Shown one piece after another: positions 1 to 7,706 of a DNA stretch of 64,000 nt; the first letter of the stretch is position 1; every line of letters starts with the position of its first letter. The notes beneath the pieces were generated by a model that saw only the letters and a program-made list of their open reading frames with translations, was not told the origin of the DNA and did not search any database. A program made the position numbers and the translations under genes. This stretch comes from Pseudomonas sp. GTDB lineage: Bacteria > Pseudomonadota > Gammaproteobacteria > Pseudomonadales > Pseudomonadaceae. The stretch lies in contig NZ_JAQGNX010000170.1 in assembly GCF_028293835.1 (NCBI RefSeq), forward strand, positions 145,064 to 209,063. Direction: 5' to 3'.

Positions 1-198
1 ATTGGTTCTTCTACCGTGCAATCCCGCGCCCTGGCTGGGTTGGCCAACGGCACATTGGTGTGTTGTCTGCCGGGCTCGACCAACGCCTGCCGTACCGGTT
101 GGGACGGCATTCTCGCCGAACAGCTTGATTCAAGGTTTCGTCCGTGCAACTTCGTTTCTCATCTCAAGCAGGCAGAGCCCTGCGCAACGCGCGGGTAA
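1..198 (+). CDS. moaB: MoaB, C-terminal part (molybdenum cofactor biosynthesis), cut by window start
   Basis: Open from base 1 to a TAA at 196-198; the start lies before the window. The 65 visible residues contain the family's GLANGT and PGS(T)xACRTxW segments and a closing RPCNFxxHLK, typical of the C-terminus of MoaB/MogA-type proteins, which bind molybdopterin and act in its adenylylation. It ends 6 bp before moeA on the same strand, so the two are very probably co-transcribed. The gene itself is recognised with confidence; its N-terminus cannot be judged here. Confidence 0.88.
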   Translation: MGSSTVQSRALAGLANGTLVCCLPGSTNACRTGWDGILAEQLDSRFRPCNFVSHLKQAEPCATRG

Positions 199-204
199 AC
201 GAAC

Positions 205-1419
205 ATGAGCGACACTAAATCGCGACCAATGATGCCGGTTGAAGCCGCCATGGCGCGCTTGTTGGAGATGGCTGCAGCGACGCCGATCCTTGAGCGCGAG
301 CGGGTTTTACTGGCACAGGCAGAAGGGCGTGTGCTGGCTGACGGGTTGGTCTCTACCCTGGATTTACCGCCATGGCCCAACAGCGCCATGGACGGTTATG
401 CGGTGCGCCTGGCGGATTGGACGGGCGAACCGCTCGTGGTCAGTCAGCGAATATTTGCCGGTCAAGCCCCGGAAGCACTTACCCCCGGCACCTGTGCGCG
501 CATTTTTACGGGAGCTCCGGTACCGGCCGGGGCCGATTGTGTGGAGATGCAGGAAAATGCCGAGGTTGGGGCCGATCAGCGGGTGCGTTTCACTGAGAAA
601 ATGAGTTCCGGGCAAAACATCCGTCCGCAAGGCCAGGAAACCACCGTCGGCGAGCAGGTGTTGGCCGCGGGTACGCGCTTGGGGCCGATCGAATTGGGGC
701 TTGCCGCTTCGTTGGGTCTGGCTGAGCTGAGCGTGATTCGGCGTGTGCGGGTGGCGGTACTGTCTACCGGCGATGAGCTGATTGAGCCAGGCCTGCCATT
801 GGGCCCAGGGCAGATCTACAACAGTAATCGGATCCTGCTGTGCAGTTGGTTACAGCGTCTGGGTTGCGAGGTGGTGGACGCAGGTATCTTGCCAGACGAC
901 CTGGAAAAAACCCGTAGCACACTGGGCAGCCTCGGCCATGTTGACTTGATTTTGTCGACGGGTGGCGTGTCGGTGGGCGAAGCGGACTATCTCGGGCATG
1001 CATTGCGCGAAGACGGTGAATTGTCGCTATGGAAACTGGCGATCAAACCCGGAAAACCCCTGACCTTTGGCCATTTTCGCGGCGTACCGGTGATCGGCCT
1101 GCCAGGTAATCCGGCCTCTACCCTGGTGACGTTTGCACTGCTGGCTCGGCCTTATCTACTGCGCCGCCAGGGAGTAATGGACGTTGCGCCCATGCAGTTT
1201 CCGGTTCCCGCCGGATTCACCTGGAACAAGCCGGGCGATCGCCGAGAGTATTTGCGCGGACGACTCGAACAGGGGCGGGTGGTGTATTACAGCAACCAAA
1301 GTTCAGGCGTGTTGCGTAGCGCGGCCTGGGCTGAAGGCCTCATTGAAGTGCGTGAAGGCACCACCGTGGCTGAAGGCGATTGGTTGAACTTCATTCCACT
1401 GAGTGAAGTGTTGGGTTAA
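205..1419 (+). CDS. moeA: Molybdopterin molybdenumtransferase MoeA
   Basis: 404 residues, the usual MoeA length. MoeA inserts molybdate into adenylylated molybdopterin in the cytoplasm, the last common step of molybdenum cofactor synthesis. The sequence shows the N-terminal MoeA segment with PPWPNSAMDGYA (about residues 55-66), then the MoCF-binding domain with STGDEL (187-192), STGGVSVGE (251-259) and GLPGNPAS (298-305), then the small C-terminal barrel. It starts with ATG 6 bp after moaB. A Pseudomonas often carries more than one moeA, so the paralogue number cannot be set from here. Confidence 0.95.
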   Translation: MSDTKSRPMMPVEAAMARLLEMAAATPILERERVLLAQAEGRVLADGLVSTLDLPPWPNSAMDGYAVRLADWTGEPLVVSQRIFAGQAPEALTPGTCARIFTGAPVPAGADCVEMQENAEVGADQRVRFTEKMSSGQNIRPQGQETTVGEQVLAAGTRLGPIELGLAASLGLAELSVIRRVRVAVLSTGDELIEPGLPLGPGQIYNSNRILLCSWLQRLGCEVVDAGILPDDLEKTRSTLGSLGHVDLILSTGGVSVGEADYLGHALREDGELSLWKLAIKPGKPLTFGHFRGVPVIGLPGNPASTLVTFALLARPYLLRRQGVMDVAPMQFPVPAGFTWNKPGDRREYLRGRLEQGRVVYYSNQSSGVLRSAAWAEGLIEVREGTTVAEGDWLNFIPLSEVLG

Positions 1420-1453
1420 AGCCAAAGCCAAAGCCAAAGCCAAAGCCAAAGCC
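1418..1453 (+). repeat. Tandem hexamer repeat, six perfect copies of AAAGCC
   Basis: Six uninterrupted AAAGCC units (36 bp) begin inside the moeA stop codon and run to 1453, 15 bp before the convergent antiporter gene ends. Whole-unit slippage would leave the moeA stop intact, so no coding effect is expected. Confidence 0.95.
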
Positions 1454-1467
1454 TATCAATCAACCCG

Positions 1468-3276
1468 TTAATCCGCTGCCTTTTCCTCTTCCAATCGATC
1501 CGCCTCGAATAGCTTCGCTAGCTCAGTTCGTGCCTCTACGGCGGACTGCATGACTTTCGCCGCATCGTCGTACACCAGATGCTGCGCGTTAAGCAGTTGC
1601 TCATCATGGCGTTTGAAGCGGCTGATTCGCGCATCGGCCTGGGCTTGGCTCAAACCAAGCCCGACCAAGGTGCGGCGGCTCATTTCCAGGCTGGAGTAGA
1701 ACGTCTCGCGCACCGCCTGCGCGTCCACTTCCATCAGACGATGCACATGCTGGCGGTTACGGGCGCGGGCGAGGATTTTCATTTGTGGGTACAGCTTGCG
1801 TACCAGTTCAGCGGTCTTGATGTTGGTATCGGGGTCGTCGGTGGCAATGATGAAGAATTCAGCCTGATCGACCTTGGCTGCGCGCAATATCTCCGGGCGC
1901 AATGGATCACCATAAAACACCGGCATATGGCCAAAGCTGCGCGAGAACTCAATGGACTCCACTGAAGTGTCCAGCGCCACAAACGATATCTTTTGCGCCC
2001 GCAGAATCCGCGCAATGATCTGTCCCATACGACCCATCCCTGCAATCACCACCCGTGGTGCATCGCTTTCAATATCCCGATATTCATCAGGCACGACTTG
2101 AGGGACGACCTTGCGCTTGAGTACGCGTGAAATCAGCAGCAACAACAACGGCGTCAGGGCCATGGATAAAGTGATGGTCAATATCAGCAGGTCGTACAGC
2201 TGCGGCTCGAACAGCCCTTGATCGCGGCCGATCTTGAACACCACAAAGGCAAACTCCCCACCTGCCGCCAGCACCACGCCCAGGCGCAAGGCGCTCTGTT
2301 TGCCGAGGCCACCCGCCAGCCGGCCAATGCAGTACAACAGCGGCAGTTTCAGCAGAATCAACAGCACCATCAGGCCCAGCACCAAGCCGGGCATACTGAA
2401 CAAGAGTGCGATGTTGGCACCCATGCCCACGCTAATGAAAAACAACCCGAGCAACAAACCCTTGAACGGTTCGATTTGCGATTCAAGTTCGTGGCGGTAC
2501 TCGGAATCGGCCAGCAACATTCCGGCGAGAAAGGCGCCAAGCGCCATCGATACACCCACCAGACTCATGAGCCATGCGGTGCCAATCACCACCAGCAATG
2601 CGGTTGCGGTCGAGACTTCCTGTAAGCCGGTTTTGGCCACGATGCGAAATACCGGTTTTAGCAGGTAGCGACCCCCAACGACCAAAAACGCGATACTGCC
2701 GACCACCTGGGCGGCATGGGTCAGCTTATCGGCCTGGCTGACGTGGTCATTGACTCCGGCCAGGAAGGGCACAATGGCGATCAGCGGAATAGCAGCGATG
2801 TCCTGAAACAACAAGATTGCGAAGGCCGCTCGCCCATGTGGGCTATTAAGCTCCTTGCGCTCGGCCAGGCTTTGCAAACCAAACGCTGTGGACGACAAGG
2901 CCAAACCAAGCCCAAGCACCACAGCGCTGTTTAGCGGCTGGTCAAAAAAGAACAACGCCACGCCGCCGATCACCAATCCGGTCACCAGCACTTGGGCCAG
3001 GCCGACACCAAACACTGCCTTGCGCATCACCCACAATCGTCGCGGTGACAGTTCAAGGCCAATGATGAACAGCAACAGCACCACGCCCAACTCGGAAATA
3101 TCGCTGACGCTTTGCGGGTTACCGATCAAGCCCAGAACCGAGGGGCCGATGATGACTCCGGCAAACAAATACCCCAGCACCGCACCCAATTGCAGACGTT
3201 TAGCTAGCGGCACAGTCAGAACTGCGGCGAGTAAAAATACAACCGCGGCCTGCAACAAGTTGGCTTCGTGGGGCAT
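1468..3276 (-). CDS. KefB/KefC-type monovalent cation:proton antiporter (CPA2) with TrkA-N domain
   Basis: 602 residues. About the first 385 are a run of hydrophobic helices with the Na/H exchanger fold, including LLFQDIAAIP (155-164), the conserved QD segment of Kef/CPA2 carriers, and AAGGEFAFV (337-345). A cytosolic RCK/TrkA-N nucleotide-binding domain follows, with GMGRMGQ at 413-419. Such proteins exchange K+ or Na+ for protons across the inner membrane, often gated by glutathione adducts or NAD(H). No kefF/kefG-like partner lies beside it, so glutathione control is not shown. It is convergent with moeA and divergent from the small membrane gene at 3517. Family is certain, ion specificity is not. 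Confidence 0.9.
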   Translation of the reverse strand: MPHEANLLQAAVVFLLAAVLTVPLAKRLQLGAVLGYLFAGVIIGPSVLGLIGNPQSVSDISELGVVLLLFIIGLELSPRRLWVMRKAVFGVGLAQVLVTGLVIGGVALFFFDQPLNSAVVLGLGLALSSTAFGLQSLAERKELNSPHGRAAFAILLFQDIAAIPLIAIVPFLAGVNDHVSQADKLTHAAQVVGSIAFLVVGGRYLLKPVFRIVAKTGLQEVSTATALLVVIGTAWLMSLVGVSMALGAFLAGMLLADSEYRHELESQIEPFKGLLLGLFFISVGMGANIALLFSMPGLVLGLMVLLILLKLPLLYCIGRLAGGLGKQSALRLGVVLAAGGEFAFVVFKIGRDQGLFEPQLYDLLILTITLSMALTPLLLLLISRVLKRKVVPQVVPDEYRDIESDAPRVVIAGMGRMGQIIARILRAQKISFVALDTSVESIEFSRSFGHMPVFYGDPLRPEILRAAKVDQAEFFIIATDDPDTNIKTAELVRKLYPQMKILARARNRQHVHRLMEVDAQAVRETFYSSLEMSRRTLVGLGLSQAQADARISRFKRHDEQLLNAQHLVYDDAAKVMQSAVEARTELAKLFEADRLEEEKAAD

Positions 3277-3516
3277 TGTTTATTCCTTGAAAGATTCTCC
3301 GTTACTGGAAACGGCTGGCATTAGACCATGCAACGGTGACTCATTGAATGTCGTCTGGCACTGATTAGATGAAACGCTACGGTCTCCACCGAGGCAGATT
3401 TGATCGAGGGAGCAGCAGTCACGGCGTTGCCAGACTGACAGGTCAGATCAACGGCGTTACCATGAGCGCGCATTTGCTTAGAGCAGATGATTTCTACGCA
3501 CATTCAGGAAGCCGCA

Positions 3517-3705
3517 ATGACTAACAAACAACGTTTGAGCTATTCGATTGTGATCGCCCTTGTGGTGCTGGCTATTATGCTGGGTCTGTCGCACCTGCAA
3601 AATACCGGTGTGATCACTGAACAAACCTTTCAATACATCGCGATTGCGGTTGCCGTCGTGGTAGTGGTGATCAATGGCTTCATGCGTCGCAAGGTAAAAC
3701 ACTGA
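3517..3705 (+). CDS. Small two-helix membrane protein, function unknown
   Basis: 62 residues from ATG 3517. That start is preferred because AGGAAG stands 6 bp upstream, whereas the earlier in-frame start at 3487 lacks a ribosome site. The protein has two hydrophobic stretches (about 9-25 and 41-55) and a basic tail RRKVKH, suggesting an inner-membrane hairpin. I do not recognise a named family. It sits divergent from the cation antiporter and 29 bp before a GNAT gene, with which it may share a transcript. Confidence 0.6.
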   Translation: MTNKQRLSYSIVIALVVLAIMLGLSHLQNTGVITEQTFQYIAIAVAVVVVVINGFMRRKVKH

Positions 3706-3734
3706 GTGCTAACTGCCGCCGAGAGGGATTGCTG

Positions 3735-4178
3735 ATGAGTGTTCGAATAGACGTTTCGCAAGCGCCTGGTGAAGCTGAGTATTTGGCAATTCTCAAGCCA
3801 TTGCGGGCTTATAACGTTGCCCAGGCGGGTGACGCCAAACCCGAGCGATTCGCGCTATTGATCCGTGACGAGTTAAGTAACGAGGTCATCGGCGGCCTCT
3901 ATGGGCGGAGCTTGTACAGCTGGCTGTTTATCGAGTTATTGGCCGTGCCTGACCAGTGCCGAGGGCAGGGCATGGGTTCGCGATTGATGCATATGGCCGA
4001 AGACCACGCGCGCAAAAACGAATGTATCGGAATCTGGCTGGACACGTTCAGCTTCCAGGCGCCCGAGTTCTATCGCAAGCATGGGTTCGTCGAGTTTGCC
4101 AAAGTCGAGGATTTTCCGCCGGGACATCAGCGTTTCTTCTTTCAAAAACGTCTGAATTTGTCGACGGTAATCAGCTGA
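3735..4178 (+). CDS. GNAT family N-acetyltransferase
   Basis: 147 residues from ATG 3735, with GAGAGGG ending 7 bp upstream; a TTG two codons earlier is less likely. The acetyl-CoA binding signature of GNAT enzymes is visible as VPDQCRGQGMGSRL around residues 74-87, followed by an alpha helix and the FYRKHGFVEF segment typical of the C-terminal half. It would transfer an acetyl group to an amine of an unknown substrate. The 3' end overlaps the small convergent gene at 4171-4341 by 8 bp. Confidence 0.85.
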   Translation: MSVRIDVSQAPGEAEYLAILKPLRAYNVAQAGDAKPERFALLIRDELSNEVIGGLYGRSLYSWLFIELLAVPDQCRGQGMGSRLMHMAEDHARKNECIGIWLDTFSFQAPEFYRKHGFVEFAKVEDFPPGHQRFFFQKRLNLSTVIS

Positions 4179-4341
4179 TCAGCAGCCTGCTGAGAGGTTC
4201 GTTGTCGACTTGGGTGAGGTAGATGGGCATCAGATGTTGGCCGCTGCTACGGCTATGCATAGCCGTTTTGGGCATTGCCCAGGCGCTGGCGCTGATGGCC
4301 AGGATCATCGAAGTAAAGATTACCGCCAAGAAGCTTTTCAT
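4171..4341 (-). CDS. Small secreted protein (56 aa), function unknown
   Basis: Reading the minus strand from ATG at 4341 gives 56 residues to a TGA at 4171-4173. The N-terminus is a good Sec signal peptide: MKSF, then a hydrophobic core, then ISASAWA before a likely cleavage near residue 22. A strong AAGGGAAG ribosome site lies 7 bp upstream of the ATG. The mature part would be about 34 residues without cysteine. It overlaps the end of the GNAT gene by 8 bp, tail to tail. I recognise no family. The signal peptide plus ribosome site make it more than a chance frame. Confidence 0.6.
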   Translation of the reverse strand: MKSFLAVIFTSMILAISASAWAMPKTAMHSRSSGQHLMPIYLTQVDNEPLSRLLIS

Positions 4342-4478
4342 CAGTTGACTTCCCTTACATTCATTGAAGAAGGTTCGGGAAGGTCAGTGCGGCAGTGGCT
4401 GCAGCAAGCAAAAAAACCAGCGGCGCTGAGGACCCGATTGCCAACGGCAGCAGCGTTGCTACTGGCACGGACTCAGCT

Positions 4479-4522
4479 TAAAACCGGGCGGTTAGCAATG
4501 CTATCTGAATGCTGCCCGGTTC
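4479..4522 (-). terminator. Probable Rho-independent terminator after the DUF1993 gene
   Basis: On the minus strand ACCGGGCAGCATT pairs, around a loop, with AATGCTAACCGCCCGGT and is followed by TTTT. It lies about 45 bp beyond the DUF1993 stop. Confidence 0.5.
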
Positions 4523-4567
4523 TTGCCTGATTCTGTTATGTGTCGCTGTTGAGTCTTACCCTGGGCG

Positions 4568-5074
4568 TTAAATTCCACCGAGGAAATCCATCTTGCCAAT
4601 CGCTACGCCTTTATGGCGCAGGATGTCGTAAGCCGTGGTCAGGTGAAAGTAGAAGTTCGGGTGGGCGAAATGCAGCAGGTAATCCTGCTGGCTGAAGATC
4701 ATGTCCCGACCCGGAGTTTTCAGGGTGATGGTCTTGCCCGCATTGGCTTCGTACTGTTCTGGCGTCACGCTGCGGATAAACGCTTGGGTGTTGACGATAC
4801 GCTCACGCAGCTGCTCAAGGGTCGTTTCGGTATCCGGATAGCTCGGCGCGGATACGCCAGCCAAACGTGCGGTACACAGTTTAGAGGCGTCGCTGGCGGT
4901 CTGGATCTGGCCTGTAAGGGTGAACATGTCCGGAGCGAGACGGGCCAGTAACAGTTCTTCCATCGCCACGCCATTAGCGGCGCAATGTTCAACAGCCTTA
5001 TCCAGCAACTTCGACAGGTTATCGAGGCCGCGCAAAAAAACCGGGACGGATAATTGGTAATAAGACAGGCTCAT
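4568..5074 (-). CDS. DUF1993 family protein
   Basis: 168 residues. The start MSLSYYQLSVPVFLRGLDNL, the central YPDTETTLEQL segment and the C-terminal HFAHPNFYFHLTTAYDILRHKG match the DUF1993 family as I remember it, a DinB-like helical bundle of unknown biochemical role. The conserved histidines near the C-terminus could bind a metal, but this is inference. It stands alone between a terminator and the mtl operon. Confidence 0.85.
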   Translation of the reverse strand: MSLSYYQLSVPVFLRGLDNLSKLLDKAVEHCAANGVAMEELLLARLAPDMFTLTGQIQTASDASKLCTARLAGVSAPSYPDTETTLEQLRERIVNTQAFIRSVTPEQYEANAGKTITLKTPGRDMIFSQQDYLLHFAHPNFYFHLTTAYDILRHKGVAIGKMDFLGGI

Positions 5075-5156
5075 GCTGGTTCCTCGAAAGATTCAACAGG
5101 GTGTTTAAGGACGTGCATCGTCCTCCGGGTCTTAGGCATCGCGCAACTGACTGTAA

Positions 5157-5177
5157 TGGGAGAATTCATTCGCGAAG
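5157..5177 (+). repeat. Degenerate REP-like element
   Basis: TGGGAGAATTCATTCGCGAAG resembles the GGGAGCGAA...TTCGCGAAG core of the REP elements at 45501 and 61371. It lies between mtlZ and the DUF1993 gene. Confidence 0.45.
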
Positions 5178-5225
5178 GCGGTGTGTCAGGTACGCCCCAT
5201 TCCCAAATGCCGCCATGAGGCCGGG

Positions 5226-6191
5226 TTATCCGCGATTTTCTGGCATGTCGACCCCAACCAATTCATCCCGATACGGCAGGTCCGGTCCGACCTTGGTGCA
5301 GGTCAGCGCCGCTGCTGCCACGGCGAATTGCATCATCTCGGTGATGTGTTCCCGTGACAGGGCTTCCAGGCCGGACGGGCTGTCGAGTTGGTGTTCGGTG
5401 AGATAGGTGATCAAGGCGGCTTGAAAAGTGTCGCCCGCGCCGACGGTATCGGCGGTGATGACTTCTCGGGCGGGAACCGACCACGTGCCGTGCTGGCGGG
5501 TGAAAACGCTGACCCCTTGAGCGCCGCGGGTGAGGAACACCAATTGGCAGCGTTGGTTTAACCAGCCTTCGGCGACGGTTTGTGGGTCAAGGTCCGGGTA
5601 CAACAACGAAAGGTCCTCGTCGCTGACTTTGATCAAGTGCGCGTGCTCGGCAAAGGCACTGATCTGCTCGCGCCAGCGTTGAATGTCCGGCTCTGGGTTG
5701 AGGCGAATATTAGGGTCCAGGCTGATCAGCCGTTGTGAGCTTTCGCGCCTGACCAAGGCCAGCAACGTATCCGCTATCGGGCGCACCACCAAGGAAAACG
5801 AGCCAATGTGAAGGCCACGCACCTGTTCGTCCAGCACCGGCAAATGCTCGAGCCGTAACTGACGGTCTGCACAGCCTTCACCACGAAAGCTGTACTGTGG
5901 CGACCCGTCATCGCCCACGGCGACCATGGCCAATGTCGTGGGCGCTTCGAAATCAACCAGGTAATCAGGCCGCACACCTTCGTCTTTAAGTACGGTGCGC
6001 AGGCGATGGCCCAAATAGTCAGAGGAAAGACCAGCAAACAGCGCCGAGTCAATGCCCAGTCTGCTCAATCCGACCGCGACGTTAAATGGCGAGCCGCCGG
6101 CAACGGCTTGGAAGTCCACCCGATTGCTGTGATTGCCGCCTTCCGGCTGGCTGAAAAAATCGAACAGCGCTTCGCCACACACTAAAAACAT
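5226..6191 (-). CDS. mtlZ: Fructokinase MtlZ (PfkB/ribokinase family)
   Basis: 321 residues of the PfkB fold. An N-terminal CGEALFDF strand is followed by GGSPFNVAVGLSRLG (about 33-47), and the C-terminal PfkB signature DTVGAGDTF carries the catalytic aspartate. It phosphorylates fructose, made from mannitol or sorbitol by MtlD, to fructose 6-phosphate. It is the last gene of the mtl operon, 24 bp after mtlY, in the order known from Pseudomonas fluorescens. The assignment rests on the family signature plus this context. Confidence 0.92.
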   Translation of the reverse strand: MFLVCGEALFDFFSQPEGGNHSNRVDFQAVAGGSPFNVAVGLSRLGIDSALFAGLSSDYLGHRLRTVLKDEGVRPDYLVDFEAPTTLAMVAVGDDGSPQYSFRGEGCADRQLRLEHLPVLDEQVRGLHIGSFSLVVRPIADTLLALVRRESSQRLISLDPNIRLNPEPDIQRWREQISAFAEHAHLIKVSDEDLSLLYPDLDPQTVAEGWLNQRCQLVFLTRGAQGVSVFTRQHGTWSVPAREVITADTVGAGDTFQAALITYLTEHQLDSPSGLEALSREHITEMMQFAVAAAALTCTKVGPDLPYRDELVGVDMPENRG

Positions 6192-6215
6192 AAAAGCTCC
6201 AAAACTTAAACGGCC

Positions 6216-7697
6216 TCAAAGGGCCTGCAAACACAAACGGTAATGATCATAAACCTGCTGATACGCCAACACGTTTTCAGCTATCGGCTGGGTCTCGCTG
6301 GCGGCATCAAGGCTGACGCAACGTTGGCACAACTCCTTGAGCCCGGATGTTTGTCCGTTTTCTTCGCCCCAGCACCATGCAGCCTGAATGGCTGCGCCTA
6401 GGGCTGCCGCTTCGCTATGGTCGGTACAAACGACTGGAGTATCCATGATGTCAGCGACAATTTGCCGCCAAATCGCGCTTTTTGCACCGCCGCCGATCAA
6501 CCGGATCGCCTGGCTTTTGATTCCGCTGGCTCGCAACAAATCCAGTCCGTAGCGCAAACCGAAGGTCGTGCCTTCGACCACCGCGCGGCAAAGATTGGCT
6601 TGATTCAGGTTGGTGCTGTCGAGCCCCAGGATACTGCCCGTAGCGTTGGGCAGGGCAGGTACGCGTTCGCCGTTGAGAAACGGCAACATCAACACCCCTT
6701 GCGCACCAATGGGTGCCTCGGCGATGGCCAGGTTGAATTCGCCGATATTCAGCGCGAATAGCTCGCGGACGGCGCTGGTGGCGTTAGTCAGGTTCATGGT
6801 GCAGATCAGCGGCAACCAACCGCCCGATGACGAACAGAAAGTCGCCACCGAGGCTTGATCGCTGACCCGGGCTTCGTCGGCATAGGCGTAAACCGTGCCG
6901 GAGGAGCCAAGGCTCATGGTGATCGAACCCGGCCCGATATTGCCGGTGCCGATGGCGCCCATCATGTTGTCACCGCCGCCGCTGGAGACAATCGCCTCGG
7001 GGTTGAGCCCCAACAGTTGAGCAATCTCTGACCGAATCTTGCCGACGCTTTGCTGAGCATCCAGCAATTGCGGCAAGGCCCGACTCAAATGACCACTGGG
7101 GTCGATATAGTCCAGCAGGGCCAAATCCCAGCTGCGGGTGCGCACGTTGAAATAACCCGTGCCAGAGGCGTCACCAAATTCGCTGCAGCAGCGGCCAGTG
7201 AGCCAGTAATTCAGGTAATCGTGGGGTAACAGGATTTTGTCGATGCGGGCGAACACATCCGGGTGCTGTTCCTTGGTCCACAGCAGCTTAGACACCGTAT
7301 AACCGGGTGCGATAGCAACGCCGAGACGTTCCAATGAGCCTTTCTCGCCGCCTAAATAGTCCAGCAGTCGATCGTTCTCAGGGGTGGTTTCGGTGTCGCA
7401 CCAGAGTTTGGCGGGGCGTAATACCTCGCCACTCTGATCCAGCAGTACCAGCCCGTGCTGCTGCCCGGAAACTCCGATGGCCTGGATCTGCGCGCCGCTG
7501 ACGCCCGCTTCAGCCAACGCCTCACGGGTTGCCTGTTGGAAGGCAGCCAGCCATTGCGACACGTCTTGCTCGCGCCGCCCATTGGCGGCGCTGATCAACG
7601 TGTGTGGGCCTGAGCCCTGGCCAAGGACCTTCCCGCTCTCGGCATCGAGCACAATCGCTTTGGTGCCTTGGGTGCCGCAGTCAATACCGAGAAACAT
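6216..7697 (-). CDS. mtlY: Xylulokinase MtlY (FGGY family)
   Basis: 493 residues, normal for XylB-type kinases. The N-terminal phosphate-binding loop GIDCGTQGTKA (4-14), the GVSGQQHG segment near residue 74 and the C-terminal GGGAKSAIWRQIVADI with ALGAAIQA are FGGY hallmarks. It converts D-xylulose, the MtlD product of D-arabitol, to xylulose 5-phosphate. It lies 9 bp downstream of mtlD and 24 bp before mtlZ, in one transcript. Confidence 0.94.
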   Translation of the reverse strand: MFLGIDCGTQGTKAIVLDAESGKVLGQGSGPHTLISAANGRREQDVSQWLAAFQQATREALAEAGVSGAQIQAIGVSGQQHGLVLLDQSGEVLRPAKLWCDTETTPENDRLLDYLGGEKGSLERLGVAIAPGYTVSKLLWTKEQHPDVFARIDKILLPHDYLNYWLTGRCCSEFGDASGTGYFNVRTRSWDLALLDYIDPSGHLSRALPQLLDAQQSVGKIRSEIAQLLGLNPEAIVSSGGGDNMMGAIGTGNIGPGSITMSLGSSGTVYAYADEARVSDQASVATFCSSSGGWLPLICTMNLTNATSAVRELFALNIGEFNLAIAEAPIGAQGVLMLPFLNGERVPALPNATGSILGLDSTNLNQANLCRAVVEGTTFGLRYGLDLLRASGIKSQAIRLIGGGAKSAIWRQIVADIMDTPVVCTDHSEAAALGAAIQAAWCWGEENGQTSGLKELCQRCVSLDAASETQPIAENVLAYQQVYDHYRLCLQAL

Positions 7698-7706
7698 AGG
7701 GTCACC

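Noticed and set aside
2218..2668. Two plus-strand frames opposite the antiporter
   Set aside because: Shadows of the antiporter's transmembrane codons; Gln/His-rich low-complexity products.
4210..4530. Plus-strand frame of 106 codons between GNAT and DUF1993 genes
   Set aside because: No ribosome site or motif, and it covers the better supported minus-strand secreted peptide and a terminator.
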